Shown piece by piece: positions 10,886 through 22,789 of a DNA stretch of 64,000 nucleotides. The notes beneath the pieces were generated by a model, which made no database searches, was not told the origin of the DNA, and worked only from the letters and a program-made list of their open reading frames with translations. Both the position numbers and the translations under genes were made by a program. Positions within the stretch are counted from its first letter, which is position 1, and each line of letters starts with the position of its first letter. Source of the DNA: Balaenoptera acutorostrata (Eukaryota > Chordata > Mammalia > Artiodactyla > Balaenopteridae); contig NC_080079.1 in NCBI RefSeq assembly GCF_949987535.1, positions 4,964,001 through 5,028,000 on the forward strand, given 5' to 3'.

Positions 10886-11879
10886 TAGTAACGATTTGTT
10901 TTTCCTTTTAATTCCTTTTACTTCTTCCCTCCTCTCCACCATTCAAGCAGGGAGAAGGGCTTTCTCTATGACATCGTGCCCCCCCGCCTCAAAAAGTACC
11001 AATAAGAAGATAGAAGGAGACCAGAGCATATGACGATCTTGAAATCTACCGTGTTCGATTCCAAGAGCCAGGCCCTTGAGAGAGAAAAGCTGATTTGAAT
11101 TCCAAAAACCTTTGTTTGGAAAATCAAAAGCTCAGGTCTGAAGGATGAGAGCATAGCGTTATTCCATATGTAACAGACGAGAAAGAGAACTCGCTTGTTT
11201 CTGTTTAAAAGGGGATAAAGCTTTGCCCAGCTGGCCACAGGAGAGAGACTAGAGGCCACTGGCACGAATTTAGGAACAGTGGGTCCCTGAGAGGTTCACA
11301 GCCCTGACCCCTGCTGAGGTCAAACCCCAGAAGATGCGTGGGCAGTGTGAAGCATCAGTCGCCAGGTCCCTGGAGCTGCCCTTGGGCCTCTCCGATGCTC
11401 AGAGCAGCCAGGGGTGGGCACCTCTGCAGGCTCTTACCCTGTGCACCCCACACTTCTGTGCACCCACAGTGGGGTAGGAGGGCACCTGAGACATTGTTTC
11501 CCCCCAGGCGGGAGTGGAAGGACCTAGAAAGGAAATAATGGGTCCCACAGTTTAGGAAGAAGTGGGGCTCAGCCTTCAGGAGCAGCTGTTGACACATAAG
11601 GATGGGGCAGGATGGATAAGCCTCATCCCAGGAGAGGCCAGCAAGGACCGAGGCAGCCCAGACCCCGGGCCCACCCCCAGCCCCAGGTGACACGGGAGCT
11701 GCTCCTGCCTGGTGGCGTCTGGACGGCCACCCGAGAGTGAGCGCAGGGATGAAGGGAGGGGAACCCGAGTGCTTAAGCCCAGGCCCCATTTTGACCACAT
11801 TTAAAGCAGAAAGTGACTGGGTTACCGTTCATGGGACTAAGGGGCTATAGAGAACCCCTAAAACTTAGACCTTAAAAAC
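10886..11879. other. Unassigned sequence
   Basis: No gene or confident repeat. A minus-strand frame at 11355-11798 (147 codons) lies in GC-rich sequence and shares its span with other open frames. No domain was recognised. Confidence 0.45.
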
Positions 11880-11893
11880 GGGAGACCCTACAG

Positions 11894-12457
11894 ATGGCCA
11901 CGAAGCACATGAAAAGATGCTCAACATCACTAATTATTAGAGAAATGCAAATCAAAACTACAATGAGGTATCACCTCACTCCTGTTAGAATGGGCATCAT
12001 CAGAAAATCTACAAACAACAAATGCTGGAGAGGGTGTGGAGAAAAGGGAACCCTCTTGCACTGTTGGTGGGAATGTAAATTGATACAGCCACTATGGAGA
12101 ACAATATGGAGGTTCCTTAAAAAACTAAAAATAGAATTACCATATGACCCAGCAATCCCACTACTGGGCATATACCCAGAGAAAACCGTAATTCAAAAAG
12201 ATACATGCACCCGAATGTTCATTGCAGCACTATTTACAATAGCCAGGTCATGGAAGCAACCTAAATGCCCATCAACAGACGAATGGATAAAGAAGAGGTG
12301 GTACATATATACAATGGAATATTACTCAGCCATAAAAAGGAACGAAATTGAGTCATTTGTTGAGACGTGGATGGATCTAGAGACTGTCATACAGAGTGAA
12401 GTAAGTCAGAAAGAGAAAAACAAATATCGTATATTAATGCATGTATGTGGAACCTAG
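11894..12457 (+). pseudogene. LINE-1 ORF2 C-terminal fragment
   Basis: ORF2 encodes the L1 endonuclease and reverse transcriptase. Only the last 187 codons remain, uninterrupted to the natural stop. The C-terminal cysteine-rich motif is visible at residues 42-58 as [18 protein letters not shown]. It is followed by [26 protein letters not shown] and [13 protein letters not shown], all typical of the L1 ORF2 tail. The endonuclease and polymerase domains are absent. The first Met is only the first in-frame ATG of the truncated copy, not a real start. Confidence 0.93.
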
Positions 12458-12665
12458 AAAAATGGTACAGATGAGCCAGTTTGCAGGGCAGAAGTTGAGA
12501 CACAGATGTAGAGAATGGACATATGGACACCAAGGGGGGAAAACTGCGGTTAGGTGGGGATGGTGGTGTGCTGAATTGGGCAATTGGGATTGACATGTAT
12601 ACACTGATGTGTATAAAACTGATGCCTAATAAGAACCTGCAGTATAAAAAAACAAACAAACAAAA

Positions 12666-12712
12666 AAATAAAATAAAATAAAATAAAATAAAATAAAAAC
12701 AAAAAAAAAACA
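12666..12712 (+). repeat. AAAAT microsatellite in L1 tail
   Basis: Six or so ATAAA/AAAAT units followed by a run of A form the tail of the L1 at 11890. Confidence 0.9.
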
Positions 12713-12954
12713 GGAGACCCTGGTCTCGACGGGTTCAGAGAGGGTTGCTCATGCGGAATGCGTGAGAGGGGTTCGCTCACCGGGAATGGTGTTCGAGAAG
12801 CTGAGATCAGCAGCTTTTGTGTCATTTTGTCATCACCAGCTCTCTGATCCCCCTTAATACTTTTTGAAGGCGTCAATCCAGTGTCTCGTCGGTACCCAGG
12901 GAGAGAGTCATAGTCGCCGTAACTCACTGATGGGGAATTGGCTGTGGGACAGTT

Positions 12955-13150
12955 ACACAGCCCAGCACTCTGTGTGCATCCTCTCACGGGCTCATCACCT
13001 TAGGTTTAAGAAGTAGGTCCTATTGTTGTGTCTGTTCTGCAGATGAGGAAACTGAGGCTCAGAGAAGTTGTCACTTACCCGAGGTCCCACAAAGAAAAAT
13101 TCTCTATCTGGCCAGAGTTTGTACCTGGAGCCAATAACAAAAGAGGTCTG
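12955..13150 (-). repeat. MIR SINE fragment
   Basis: CTGCAGATGAGGAAACTGAG followed by GCTCAGAGAAGTTGTCACTT and a CCGAGGTCCCAC segment is the reverse complement of the MIR core. No TSD. Confidence 0.85.
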
Positions 13151-13435
13151 TCTTCACACACTTCTGAAGGGGGCAGCTGGCCAGGACCATGTGGAGAGCC
13201 CACGAGGAGGAGGGTTTAATTCCTTCAGCCCCATCTGGATCTCAGCATCTTGCCAACCAACCATCCCCTGCTTCTGACATTGGTATGCCAGCCTTGGTGT
13301 AGGAAGGCAGTTCTTCAAGTTTCTGAATAAATTTTGAACGATTTCCTACAGCGCCAATATTCCTTCAAGATTTAGGAGAGAGCAATGAGGTATTTAATCA
13401 GAAAACAATTTCAATGTTTTCTTAAGAATATAATC
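13151..13435. other. Unassigned sequence
   Basis: Nothing recognised. Confidence 0.45.
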
Positions 13436-13439
13436 AAGC

Positions 13440-14000
13440 ATATAAAAAGTTTGAGCATAATTAACATACAGACAAGTTGAAAGAAGAGTAGCCTGTACTA
13501 GTCACCATCTAAATCCACACTTGTCAATAATCAATTGACAAAATGGTAAATGGTAAAAATAATCAATTTACCTGTCCAGGTCGGTTGGTGTTGAACCATT
13601 AAAAAGTGAGTTGCACGCATCCTGACACTTTACTACTAAATATTTCAACTTGTATCTCTTAAAAATACGAACGTTGAAAATAGGAAATAGGGATTGTTAT
13701 CACAACTGAGAGTATGAATGATAATTTCCCAATCTTGTCTAATGTCTAGTTCATGTTCATATTTAATCTGTGGTCCCCAAATGTCTTTTATAGCTAGCCT
13801 GTTTTCTCACCAGGAGCCCATCAAATTTCATGTACTGCATTTACTTTAGTTGTGTCTCCAAATTCAGATAGTCTGCCACTTATTTTTAACAGCATTGGCT
13901 CTTTGAAAAGACAAGCCCCGTTGCCTTGAAGAATGTCCCATATTCTAGGTTTGTTTGATTGTTTCCTTGAAGTGTGGCTTAATTTCTCCTTAATTCATAG
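13440..14000 (-). repeat. Ancient L1M 3' region (probable)
   Basis: Phrases such as GAACCATTAAAAAGTGAGTT, ATGTCTTTTATAGCTAGCC and a late GAATGTCCCATATTCT recall the reverse-complemented 3' UTR of mammalian L1M elements. There is no coding sequence and the subfamily is not assigned. Confidence 0.5.
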
Positions 14001-14084
14001 ACTGCCAAGCTTTTATAATTCATATTTTTAGTATTTATATATTTATAATTTCAATAATCTATAGCTAATTACAACAAGAGGATG

Positions 14085-14275
14085 AAAATCTGCTTTGAGC
14101 CAAGTAACTGTGTGTTACATGCATTGTCTCATGGAATCCTCACGGCAACTTACAAGAAAGACATCCTGACACTTTCATTATGTCCAAATTGCAATGACCG
14201 GTCTTTGAAGTGTTCACTCACTTTCTCAAGGCTACAGAGTGAGTGGTTGCACTCGAATTCTAACACTTTTCTGTC
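14085..14275 (-). repeat. MIR SINE fragment
   Basis: The order TTACATGCATTGTCTCATGG, ATCCTCACGGCAACTTAC and CTTTCTCAAGGCTACAGAGT follows the reverse MIR consensus. Confidence 0.75.
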
Positions 14276-14317
14276 TCCAAAGCCCAAGCACCCTCAGCCT
14301 CATGCCTGTGCCCCCCA

Positions 14318-14512
14318 CTAGAACACAGGCCCTTTGAGGATGAGGCCACGTTTTAACCTCTCTAGACTCCTGACATGTGGCACAATGCCTCTGCCTTAAT
14401 ACAGACTCAGAGCCAGGAACACTGAGTGAAGTTAGTCCTCTGCCATAGTCCACAATGATGAGTGGCACATAAGACATGCATTTCTTGAATGAATGAATGA
14501 ATGAATGACCAT
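14318..14512 (+). repeat. L2 LINE 3' end with GAAT terminal repeat
   Basis: CCACTAGAACACAGGCCCTT, then GTGGCACAATGCCT, ending in TTCTTGAATGAATGAATGAA, is the L2 3' terminus, whose end is naturally a short tetramer repeat. Four GAAT units are present at 14490-14508. Confidence 0.8.
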
Positions 14513-14519
14513 CTTTTGG

Positions 14520-15490
14520 GTTATTAACTCAGCCTTAGATATTTAAGATTCATTAAAATCCTAGACTGGGGAGAGAGTGATGAACGGGACTGGTGTTTAC
14601 ACCTGGCCAGTCCAGCTTGTCCTTAAAGGGGGCTCGTGTACTTCATGAAGGACAGCAGTGACCTTACTGTGATCGTGTAATCCTTCCGCAAATATCACAA
14701 GGTTTCAAACAGTGTATTACAAGGAACGAGTAGCTTTGATGCTTAACACCTTGTCACAGGTTCCCATTTACTAAAACATTTTCTCTAAAGGCAGATTTTC
14801 CTCCCACGGTTCTTTGCAATCTTGGCACCTAAAAAGCCAGCTTGGGAGAATGAGAAGTCAGCCTTTTACACTGCTGGAGCATCTGCAGAATGAGCGTTGA
14901 TGAGACAAAATTCATCTGTAATTCTCAGGAGGCCAGACGTAGACGGCATCCACACAGGAATCATGAACTTCTTGCCTTCCCGATGGGATGACCGGAAGTG
15001 GGTGCTTTGGAATCCAGCAGGGTGGACGCTCTAAGCTCATCCTGGCTTAGAGCACTGACTCCACACTGCTCAGAATTAGAGACGTATATATGCATCAAAC
15101 AGTGTGCATTTTCAGGATGTATTAAAATATTTTATGTGCTTATTTTCTCCTGAGAATACCAAAAAGGAAAGGATTGCAGAAATGCTCTCACTGTTCTTTG
15201 ATCACCATTTCCCCAGCAGGATGCTAGGAGGAAAAGGCCATGTCTGATTCATTGATGTTTCCAGAAAGAACCTGCAAGGTGTCTGCCCAGCATAGGTCTC
15301 ATGTGCTTGATAAAGCCATGTTGAATAAGTGAAGTTTCTTGGGAGAAATTGAGACATAAAAGAATGATTTCTCATGGATTCAAATGACACACTCCATTTC
15401 CTCCGCCTTGTTTGGTTTTTCAAAGGAGAAATCTAGACCCGTGTTCATTTTTTTCCCTGATAGGCCATCCCTCCATGAGTAACTAAAGAA
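14520..15490. other. Unassigned sequence
   Basis: No gene or repeat recognised. The minus-strand frame at 15202-15423 has no recognisable domain. Confidence 0.45.
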
Positions 15491-15499
15491 GCCTGCTGG

Positions 15500-15662
15500 C
15501 ATTCAGGTAACCATTTAGAGCTGGGGAGCTTATAAAAGAGACTGATTTCTGGTCTTTGCTCCTAAAGATTCTGATTCAGCAGACCTGGGATTTTGCTCAG
15601 AAATCTCCACTTTTAAATACCTATTGGGATGATTCTGAGCAGGCCCATTGTGGGAACCACAA
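15500..15662 (+). mobile_element. MER5A-like hAT MITE
   Basis: GAGCTGGGGAGCTTATAAAA, AAGATTCTGATTCAGCAGAC and the closing GGGAACCAC match MER5A, a short non-autonomous hAT-Charlie element. It has no coding capacity. Confidence 0.75.
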
Positions 15663-15764
15663 ATTTATTATTATTCAAAGCCAGCTGCAAGGTCAGCATA
15701 CTTTGAAGGGTTCATTCAATGAAAGATGAAAGTTAGATCATCTCAGATGGCAGCTGAGCAGCTA

Positions 15765-15945
15765 AAGCTTCTCAGTCCTGGGTGCACATCTCAGTTACTC
15801 GGAAGAGCCTTTTTAAAAACAGGATGTTGTGCTCTCTTTCCAAACCACTTGAGTCAGAATCCCTGTGGCAGGGTCTGGGCATTGTTTACTTTTTTAGAGC
15901 TTCCCAAGAAGATTCTAGAACAGCCAAGATTAAGGATACGATTGA
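15765..15945 (+). mobile_element. Second MER5A/MER5B-like hAT MITE
   Basis: TTCTCAGTCCTGGGTGCACA, then GAGTCAGAATCCCTGTGGCA and GGGTCTGGGCATTG follow the same family. Two related MITEs about 100 bp apart in the same orientation are probably independent insertions, since they align to slightly different consensus versions. Confidence 0.7.
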
Positions 15946-16049
15946 GTTAAACAAACCTGTTCAAATACACATCAATTCGGTTGCCTTGTGCTGACTTTCC
16001 AGGTCATTCAGTCAAAAAAATAAAAAATAAAAGAGTCCTTCTTGCTTGC

Positions 16050-16240
16050 TGTTTACCTTAATAATGGTCTATACTTTACAAAGTACAGTCCATAACACTC
16101 TGAATTAGGTAGGGCTAATTTTACCACCTCCATTTTTTTACAGACAGAGAAAGTGATGCTAAGAAAGGTAAAAGTAGTGCACGAGTCAGCACAGCTCCAA
16201 GTGATGGAATTAGCATGAAGGGTTACAGCTCCAACCTGCA
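16050..16240 (-). repeat. MIR SINE fragment (diverged)
   Basis: A CATTTTTTTACAGACAGAGA segment, a GCTAAGAAAGGTAAAAGTAG segment and a later CAGCACAGCTCCAAGTGATG follow the reverse MIR core in order. Confidence 0.6.
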
Positions 16241-17363
16241 AGTTACTAAAGGTTTACTGCCGAGTTTGATCTCCCTCAAGTTAGAGGTTATTTGATAATT
16301 GCTTTTTAAAGGTCCATGTGATTCTTTAAGGTTGCCTTTGAGTGGTGGGTAAATGTCCAGGGCAGAGGGGAGAATGCACACAATCACATACCCTCATAGA
16401 AGACAGCCGGCCAAGGAGGGACTGAATTTTCTGTGATGTCCATAACATACAGCTTATTAAATATGATCCAAAAAGAAAATATCTTCAAAGACAAGCAGCT
16501 AAGTGGATCAAAAGTTTGCAAGGAAAGGAATAAATTACTCAGGGAAAGAGAGAGCAAAAACAAGATAACAGAATGTATATTTAGGATCAAATTTCTAATT
16601 TACTGCAATCTGTAGTACTCTGAATCTGACTACATTGGGTATAATTATTTCTGTCTAAATAATTTTGCAAACTTGCAGCATGATAACTCAGGCTCACAAA
16701 TACGAATCAACTCTGCTATGCTCACAACACAGCAATAATTACGTTCTTGAGTTGGTACAGCTTCTCACAGCTTGGTGCAAAGTAATTATGTTTTCTTCTT
16801 TATGCAAAGCATATTAACCTGTGGAAATTACAAACCATGAAGTCTAAAAAAAAAAAAAAAAGTCTATTTCTAATGGAAAAGTACCAAATTTGGCCTACAA
16901 AAATTCACGTCTAAGTGAATTAGGTGGCGCTGTGTGACCTCCCTGGAGAAAATTAGTGGTCAGTTTGTCAGCTTCCCACTGGGATAGAGAGCACTTTTCA
17001 GTGGAAGAGATATGAAAGCAGCTACCTCCGTGCCCAATAAAGATACAAATGTGCATTTTATTGTGGAAAGGGCACTGGAGTGCTTCAGATCTATCCAGGT
17101 TGATACCTGTGGTCTTAGTCATTCATTTGCATGGCTGTATATTCTGTTCTATGAATATACTACAACTTGTTTATCAATTAGTGGTTGCCTCTGGGGAGTG
17201 ATGAGGGTTGGTGTGGAGTTGAGTGAAATGTGATTAAAGAGAAGTACTCAGTGGGTTTCTGCTACAGTTAGGATGCTTTACTTCTTAAGCTGGGTGGTGA
17301 TTATGCAATATTCGTTGTATTCTTTTCCATGTTTTTGGTTCATCTGAAATAATTTATAATTTC
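16241..17363. other. Unassigned sequence, AT-rich, probably with L1 debris
   Basis: No gene recognised. There is a poly-A run at 16846-16861 with AGTCTA on both sides. 17170-17358 (GTGGTTGCCTCTGGGGAGTG and on) resembles an L1M 3' end, with low confidence. Confidence 0.45.
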
Positions 17364-17815
17364 TGTGATGGTTAATCTTATGTGTCAATTCGACTGGGCT
17401 AAAGGATACCCAGATAGCTTGTGAAACATTATTTACAGATGTTTCTGGAAAAGATTAGCATTTAATTAATGAACTGAGTAAAGCAACAAGGCCTCCCCAA
17501 TGGGATGGGCATCATCCAATCTGCTGAGTACTAAAATAGAACAAAAAGGAGGGGCGGGGGTTCTCTGCTTGGGCTGAGACATCTATCTTCTCCTGTCCTC
17601 TGTGCTCCTGGTTCTTGGGCTTTCGGGCTCAGAGCACAACTTACATCGTCCGCCCCCCAGTTCTCAGGCCTTTGGACTCAGATAGAATTATGCTACCAGC
17701 TTTCCTGGTTCTTCAGCCTGCAGATGGCAGATAGTGGGACTTACTGGTCTCCATAAACACATGAGCCAATTCCTATAATAAATCTCCATTTCTCTGAAGA
17801 ACCCTGACCAATACT
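17364..17815 (+). mobile_element. MLT2-type LTR (ERVL), solo, 5-bp TSD
   Basis: Begins TGTGATGGTTAATCTTATGT and continues with GTCAATTCGACTGGGCTAAA. It carries CATCCAATCTGCTGAGTACT, ATGAGCCAATTCCTATAATA (with the poly-A signal AATAAA just after) and ends GAACCCTGACCAATACT. TSD ATTTC lies at 17359-17363 and 17816-17820. The canonical final CA has decayed to CT. It is a solo LTR with no internal genes. Confidence 0.9.
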
Positions 17816-17824
17816 ATTTCTTCT

Positions 17825-20800
17825 TACAAAAGAAAAAATGCAATTCAGGGAAGAGGGCAGAGGGTATATTTTGGGAATTTCCAGAGTATCTACCTAAGAA
17901 CAGATAGAGGAACTACATTGCAGGTCAAAACTCATGGACAAAATTTACAACAAAACTAGGCAGTGAGATATTCCTGCAGGCTCCACAATACAAACAAGTA
18001 GAGAAAAGTCTCCAAAAGCCACTAGACTTTTGGTGTCAGTATGGGAGAAAGTAGAAGAAAGACCTTAGAAAAGAAAGACCTCAAAATAGTTAACAAATAT
18101 TTACTGGTGAGCATAGCCTGCCAATCTGAGAGCAGCAGCTGAAACAGGGAGAGGGTTTTGCCTGTTCCAGTAATGAGAGAGGGCCAGAGACCTAAGTTAA
18201 GAAGGTTTGAAAGGTCTGAAGCTGTCCAGCCTGTGAACTCTTGAAACTGACCCTCAGGAATCTCATCTAGCACAGAGTTCCAAATTGAGAAGATACAGTT
18301 AGAAGAGCCATCAAAACTGAGCAAGAAAGGGATAATAGAAATGAAAAGTAATATAACAGCATAGGGATAGAGGAAACAGAGCCAAGGAATAGAAAACAAG
18401 CAGCCCTATTTTGAACATCACATTTAAATAGCAGGTGAAGGAGCTCTATGAAGTTAGGAAAGCTATATTTGAAACAAGCCTCCTTCTAAAAGTTAAGAAA
18501 AACTAATTTCACTTAAAAAAAAACCTAGAATACAATCAAGATCAAATCCCATACAAAGTTACATAAGAAAAAATAGATCATGGGACAGAATAACATCCCT
18601 ATAAACAATGAAAGCACTCCAACAATTCATACTAAGAAGGAAAAAACCCTATTTCAAAATGAGCTGAAAGACATGAAGAAAACAACAGGAGACACAAAAA
18701 AACAACATATATCAGAATTAGAAAAACTCAGAATGAGGTAACAGAACTTAAGAAACACTTGGAAATAAAAATTTTTGAATATAATTGGAAATGAGGGTTA
18801 AACTAGAAGGAACGCAAGCACAAATAAGCAAACAAATAAGTTCTTAGTACAAATAGTAGTGAAAATGAAAAAGAAAGGAAAAAAATTTAAAGATTCAAGA
18901 TAATCTTTAAAATTTGAAGATAGGCAAAGAAAATCCAACGTACAGATAATAGTACCTAAAGAAAAAATGAAAGGAAGGATACAGAATAAATTATACAAAC
19001 TCTAATGAAAGGAAACATTCTTGAAATAAAGAAAAAGATATGAAACTACATATTGAAACAGCACACTATTTATCTGAGAATACTGCCACAGAACCAATAA
19101 GAAGATATTTTCTAGTAAAATTATGTGACTTACTAAAAGAAAAACTGTAAGGAAAAAATCCTTTTGATATCTAGACAAAAATAAAATGTGATTTATAAGG
19201 AAAATAAAATTGTATTTTTAACAGATGATTTTTCCAGTGTTGTTTTCATGCCAGAAGAAAATGAAGTAGCATATTTAAGATATTTAAGGAAATAAAACGT
19301 TAGTCAGGATTTTATATCCGGCAAAGCTGATCTTCAAGTAGAAAGAGCTCATACAAATGGTTACCAAGATAAAATAACTCAGGGATTATTGTTCATGTGA
19401 GATTTTCCCAAGAACTCCACTAAAGAACAAGTTTCAGGCAATTCAAATGATCAGAGTCATGGGCATTAAGGACTGGCAGTGAGCACTAAACATAGAGTTA
19501 CCTATAGAAGTAGAACTAAAATTAAATAAGAGCTAAAGGGGAAATATGTATGTAATGGCTATATGACCTGAAATATAGCTAGAGTATCAGCATAACAAAA
19601 AAATTAAGATGTTTTCAATAATCACAGTTGGTCGTAGTGTAAGAATTGTCATCAGGAAACTCTACTGTGTATAAGTGGAATGAAGCTAATGAGTCATTTT
19701 GGAGTATTCTTTTATCATCCCCTGTGTTCTTTAGAATCAAGACTCAGTGTAAAAGAAAAGAAACTCAGATGTAATATAGTCAAGGTCACATTAAAACCTT
19801 GTAACCTTGAATATAATTTGGAAATATCAATATGAACTCACATGTTATTATATCTGTATTTGGGGGAGAAATACATATATCTCCTAATTCTGTACACTGT
19901 AGCTATGGACACCCAGTAGCAACGCTCATTCCAAGAACCCAAATTGTGGTCTTGAAATATCATATCCCAGTAAAGGAAACTAGGGCTTAGAGAAATTATT
20001 GATTCCAGGTCTGGAGCAGGAGATGTATAAGATGAATTTGGAACATCTTGTAACAACCAGATAACAAGGAAACTACTACAGCTACTTCCACTGATCAAAT
20101 ATGGGATAATTAAAGTGAGCTTCAATAAGAAAAAAAAATCGCAGTGGATTGAACTCTAACAAATATATTTAAATCCAGGAACGAATGACAGGAATCAAGT
20201 CACCGTCTTGGAAGCTGGAGAAATAGAGAAAAGAATCAAACATTTACCCTGCCTTTCCTATGTGAACTATGCCCCCAGATGACCAAATAGCAGGTGAAGG
20301 AAATATCTCCTTAGAAAACTATTCCAGTGAATCCATGCAAATGAAATGGTAGAATCAGAACGTCACTATGCTACAACTGCCAGTAAATTAATGGATCAAG
20401 GCATCGAGCGCCATGGCTCTAACATTTAAAAGAGCATAAACCGAATCCTCTTTCCGCCCAATGAAAGAACACAACTTGTGGCCTTGCTAAAGGGGTCCAG
20501 CTGAGTCTCATTCAGCCTCCAGATCCAACTGCCAAATTCCAGGAAATACAGAGGGCCAGGGCATATTGAACCACACCATGATCACGCACTCAGCAAAGTC
20601 CAATCTATGGGAAACCATAGGTCAAAAGGCTACACAGATTGTATGGAAAAGAAAAGGATGTTGATTACACAAAACTTAAGAAAACGTATTGTTTCAAAAT
20701 ATGGGCAAGATTAAACTATAATCTCTAAAGATGACTTGAGTGACAAAAACATAAAGACTCCCAAGGATGTGGTTACTCTAAAAGTCAAGTAGTAGTGACT

Positions 20801-20950
20801 TTTGGGAAGAGGGAGGTCTATGATTGGAATGGGGTACATGGAGGAATTTATAAGGTGGCTGGCAAAATTCTATTTCTTGATTAATTATTGCAAGATTTCT
20901 TGCCTTATAATAATTCGCTAAGCTATTTAAGAAATAAACAAATGAATAGA
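17825..20950 (+). mobile_element. Ancient LINE-1 fossil (HAL1/L1ME-like)
   Basis: A 3-kb A-rich stretch with no long open frame on the plus strand. Segments such as GCAAAGCTGATCTTCAAGTA, GAACAAGTTTCAGGCAATTC and ATATCCCAGTAAAGGAAACT recall the ORF1-to-3' part of half-LINE-1 (HAL1)/L1ME elements. The coding capacity is destroyed by stops and indels. Boundaries and subfamily are uncertain, and more than one element may be present. Confidence 0.5.
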
Positions 20951-20994
20951 TGGTAAAAAGAAGGAAAGATTACTAAATTTGGGATTAGACACCC

Positions 20995-21215
20995 CTGGGA
21001 TTAAAAGTATATCCCCTCTTTTATTAGCTATTTCACTTGGGCAAGTCACTTAGCTTTGCTGAGACTTGGTTTTTCTCCTCATCAAAACTGAGTTGAACTT
21101 GCAGAGTAATGGTAAAAAAAAATGTTCCTACCTCCAAATTTTTGTGAAGATGGAATAAAATATGATAATGTAAGTAAATTTCTCTGAGCCTCGCTAGCAC
21201 TGAAAAGATCTCAGG
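20995..21215 (+). repeat. MIR SINE
   Basis: CACTTGGGCAAGTCACTTAG, then GACTTGGTTTTTCTCCTCAT and a CCTACCTCC segment, then GATGGAATAAAATATGATAA, follow the MIR core. Confidence 0.8.
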
Positions 21216-21555
21216 AAATGATCTTGGGATATGAATATGGATCCTAGAGGCGGCTTTGATTTGGAAATAGGAGTTGTGGATTGGCCAGCCCTAGTGACCA
21301 GGGAAAATCACTCAGAAAATGGGAAGGCAGATGATACCTGCATCCCTGGGTGACTGTGACAATGGAGGGAAAGGATGGGCACGTATACCTGGTGAACTGT
21401 CCATTCCTCACAGAGAGCGAGCTACCGTCATTACCCTGCAGCCCCCGGAAGGGGTGCTCTGCCTAATAACCGATGGGATGATCAGCTGTGTCCCAATGAT
21501 CACTCCAGCCCATGCAACATTTTCAAATTCATCTTTTTTTTTTTTTTAACATAAC
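21216..21555. other. Unassigned sequence with T-tract
   Basis: Nothing recognised apart from a T12-14 run at 21535-21548. Confidence 0.45.
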
Positions 21556-21715
21556 AGGAAACCTTTTCTGAGTGATTGCTATGATTCAGGTATCAGGCAA
21601 TTTGCATGGATTAAAACATAAGCAGCAGTATTATCATTCCCACCTATCAGTAGAGAGATGGACACAGAGTGGGCTTAAGTCACAAGTTCAAGATGCAGCT
21701 AGAAGAGCAGGATTC
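21556..21715 (-). repeat. MIR SINE fragment
   Basis: TATTATCATTCCCACCTATC followed by GAGAGATGGACACAGAGTGG, CTTAAGTCACAAGTTCA and GCTAGAAGAGCAGGATTC is a reverse MIR. Confidence 0.7.
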
Positions 21716-22180
21716 CGCGGGTGGCGACACAGCCCAGCTCATCATCACCGCAAATACCCCGTAAAGGAGCGCAGAGGAAAAAGAAAAGCATCGAAACCCT
21801 CCTCGGTGCTTTTCCACCCCGTCCCTCAAGCCACCCTTGCTCCTGGGTCTGAGCACACCGCTCAGAGGTGGAACTTGCTCAGGGAACGCCCAGCCTCAGC
21901 GGGACCCCTCGGTCTCATGGCTCCCTGTCATCCTTACCACAGGGTCACTTTGGAACCATAGACTTGTCTCAACTCTCAAGGGGCTTTGCTCACCTTTGAG
22001 CCATGTTTCTGGCTCCCCTGGGGCAAGGCCCCTTTGTCATCTATTTCATTATCACTCTCTGCCTCGATGCTTCAACAAGGCTGCTGCTGTGTTAGAACAG
22101 ATCGACTCTGCAAATGTTCTTGTTGGAACATGGACATTCGAATCCACTATTTCCCTTTAAAAGTGGGAGGCAAATAGCCC
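21716..22180. other. Unassigned sequence
   Basis: No gene. Two overlapping plus-strand frames (129 and 107 codons) have no known domain. Confidence 0.45.
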
Positions 22181-22430
22181 AGAGGGTAAGGGTTTAGACT
22201 TGGGGATTCAATTAACTTATACTGGTAAGTTATATGGTTCAAATTCTGTCTCCATCTCACACTAGCTAGATGGCCTTGGGCCTGTTCCATAACTTCTCCG
22301 TGTGCCTCAGTTTCCTCCTTGGCAAAAAGAGAATCATATGGACTACTCCGTAGAGTCGGTGCTTAGCACAGCCCTAGGCTCAGAGTAAGTGCTCAGTGAC
22401 AAAAGGTAGCTTTCATCATTATTATTTTAT
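22181..22430 (+). repeat. MIR SINE, nearly full length
   Basis: GGTTCAAATTCTGTCTCCAT, TAGCTAGATGGCCTTGGGCC, TGTGCCTCAGTTTCCTCCTT and CAGAGTAAGTGCTCAGT are all present in MIR order. Confidence 0.9.
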
Positions 22431-22546
22431 TATTGCAGTGAGGCCCAAGTTGGGAGGGCATGACCTGCCCTGCCTCTCAAACACCCTCTGAAGTATTGCA
22501 GAGGAAGTTGTGTCCCTTAGCATTAACCCTAAGAGAGAAAGCTTTT

Positions 22547-22759
22547 ATTTCATTTTTAAAATTAATTAATTAATTTATTTTTGGCTGCGTTGGGTCTTCG
22601 TTGCGGTGCACGGGCCGCTCATTGCGGTGGCTTCTCCTGTTGCGGTGCACGGGGCTTAGCTGCTCCGCGGCACGTGGGATCTTCCCAGACCAGGGCTCGA
22701 ACCAGTGTCCCCTGCATCGGCAGGCGGGTTCCTAACCACGGCGCCACGAGGGAAGTCCT
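22547..22759 (-). mobile_element. CHR-type SINE, internally shortened
   Basis: Reverse CHR ending GGCGCCACGAGGGAAGTCC. The near-identical TSD is GAGAAAGCTTTT (22535-22546) against GAGAAAGATTTT (22760-22771). The body is about 80 bp shorter than in the full-length copies. It has the diverged head GGACTTCCCTCGTGG on the minus strand. Confidence 0.93.
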
Positions 22760-22789
22760 GAGAAAGATTTTTAAGTTTCATATTTTATG

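Larger units (their letters stand above)
11890..12712 (+). mobile_element. 5'-truncated LINE-1, young, 9-bp TSD
   Basis: An 823-bp insertion begins inside ORF2 and runs through the 3' UTR into an AAAAT-repeat and poly-A tail. The TSD GGAGACCCT is exact at 11881-11889 and 12713-12721. The in-frame ORF2 end and low decay mark it as one of the youngest L1 copies in the window. It cannot move by itself because the 5' UTR, ORF1 and most of ORF2 are missing. Confidence 0.95.
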
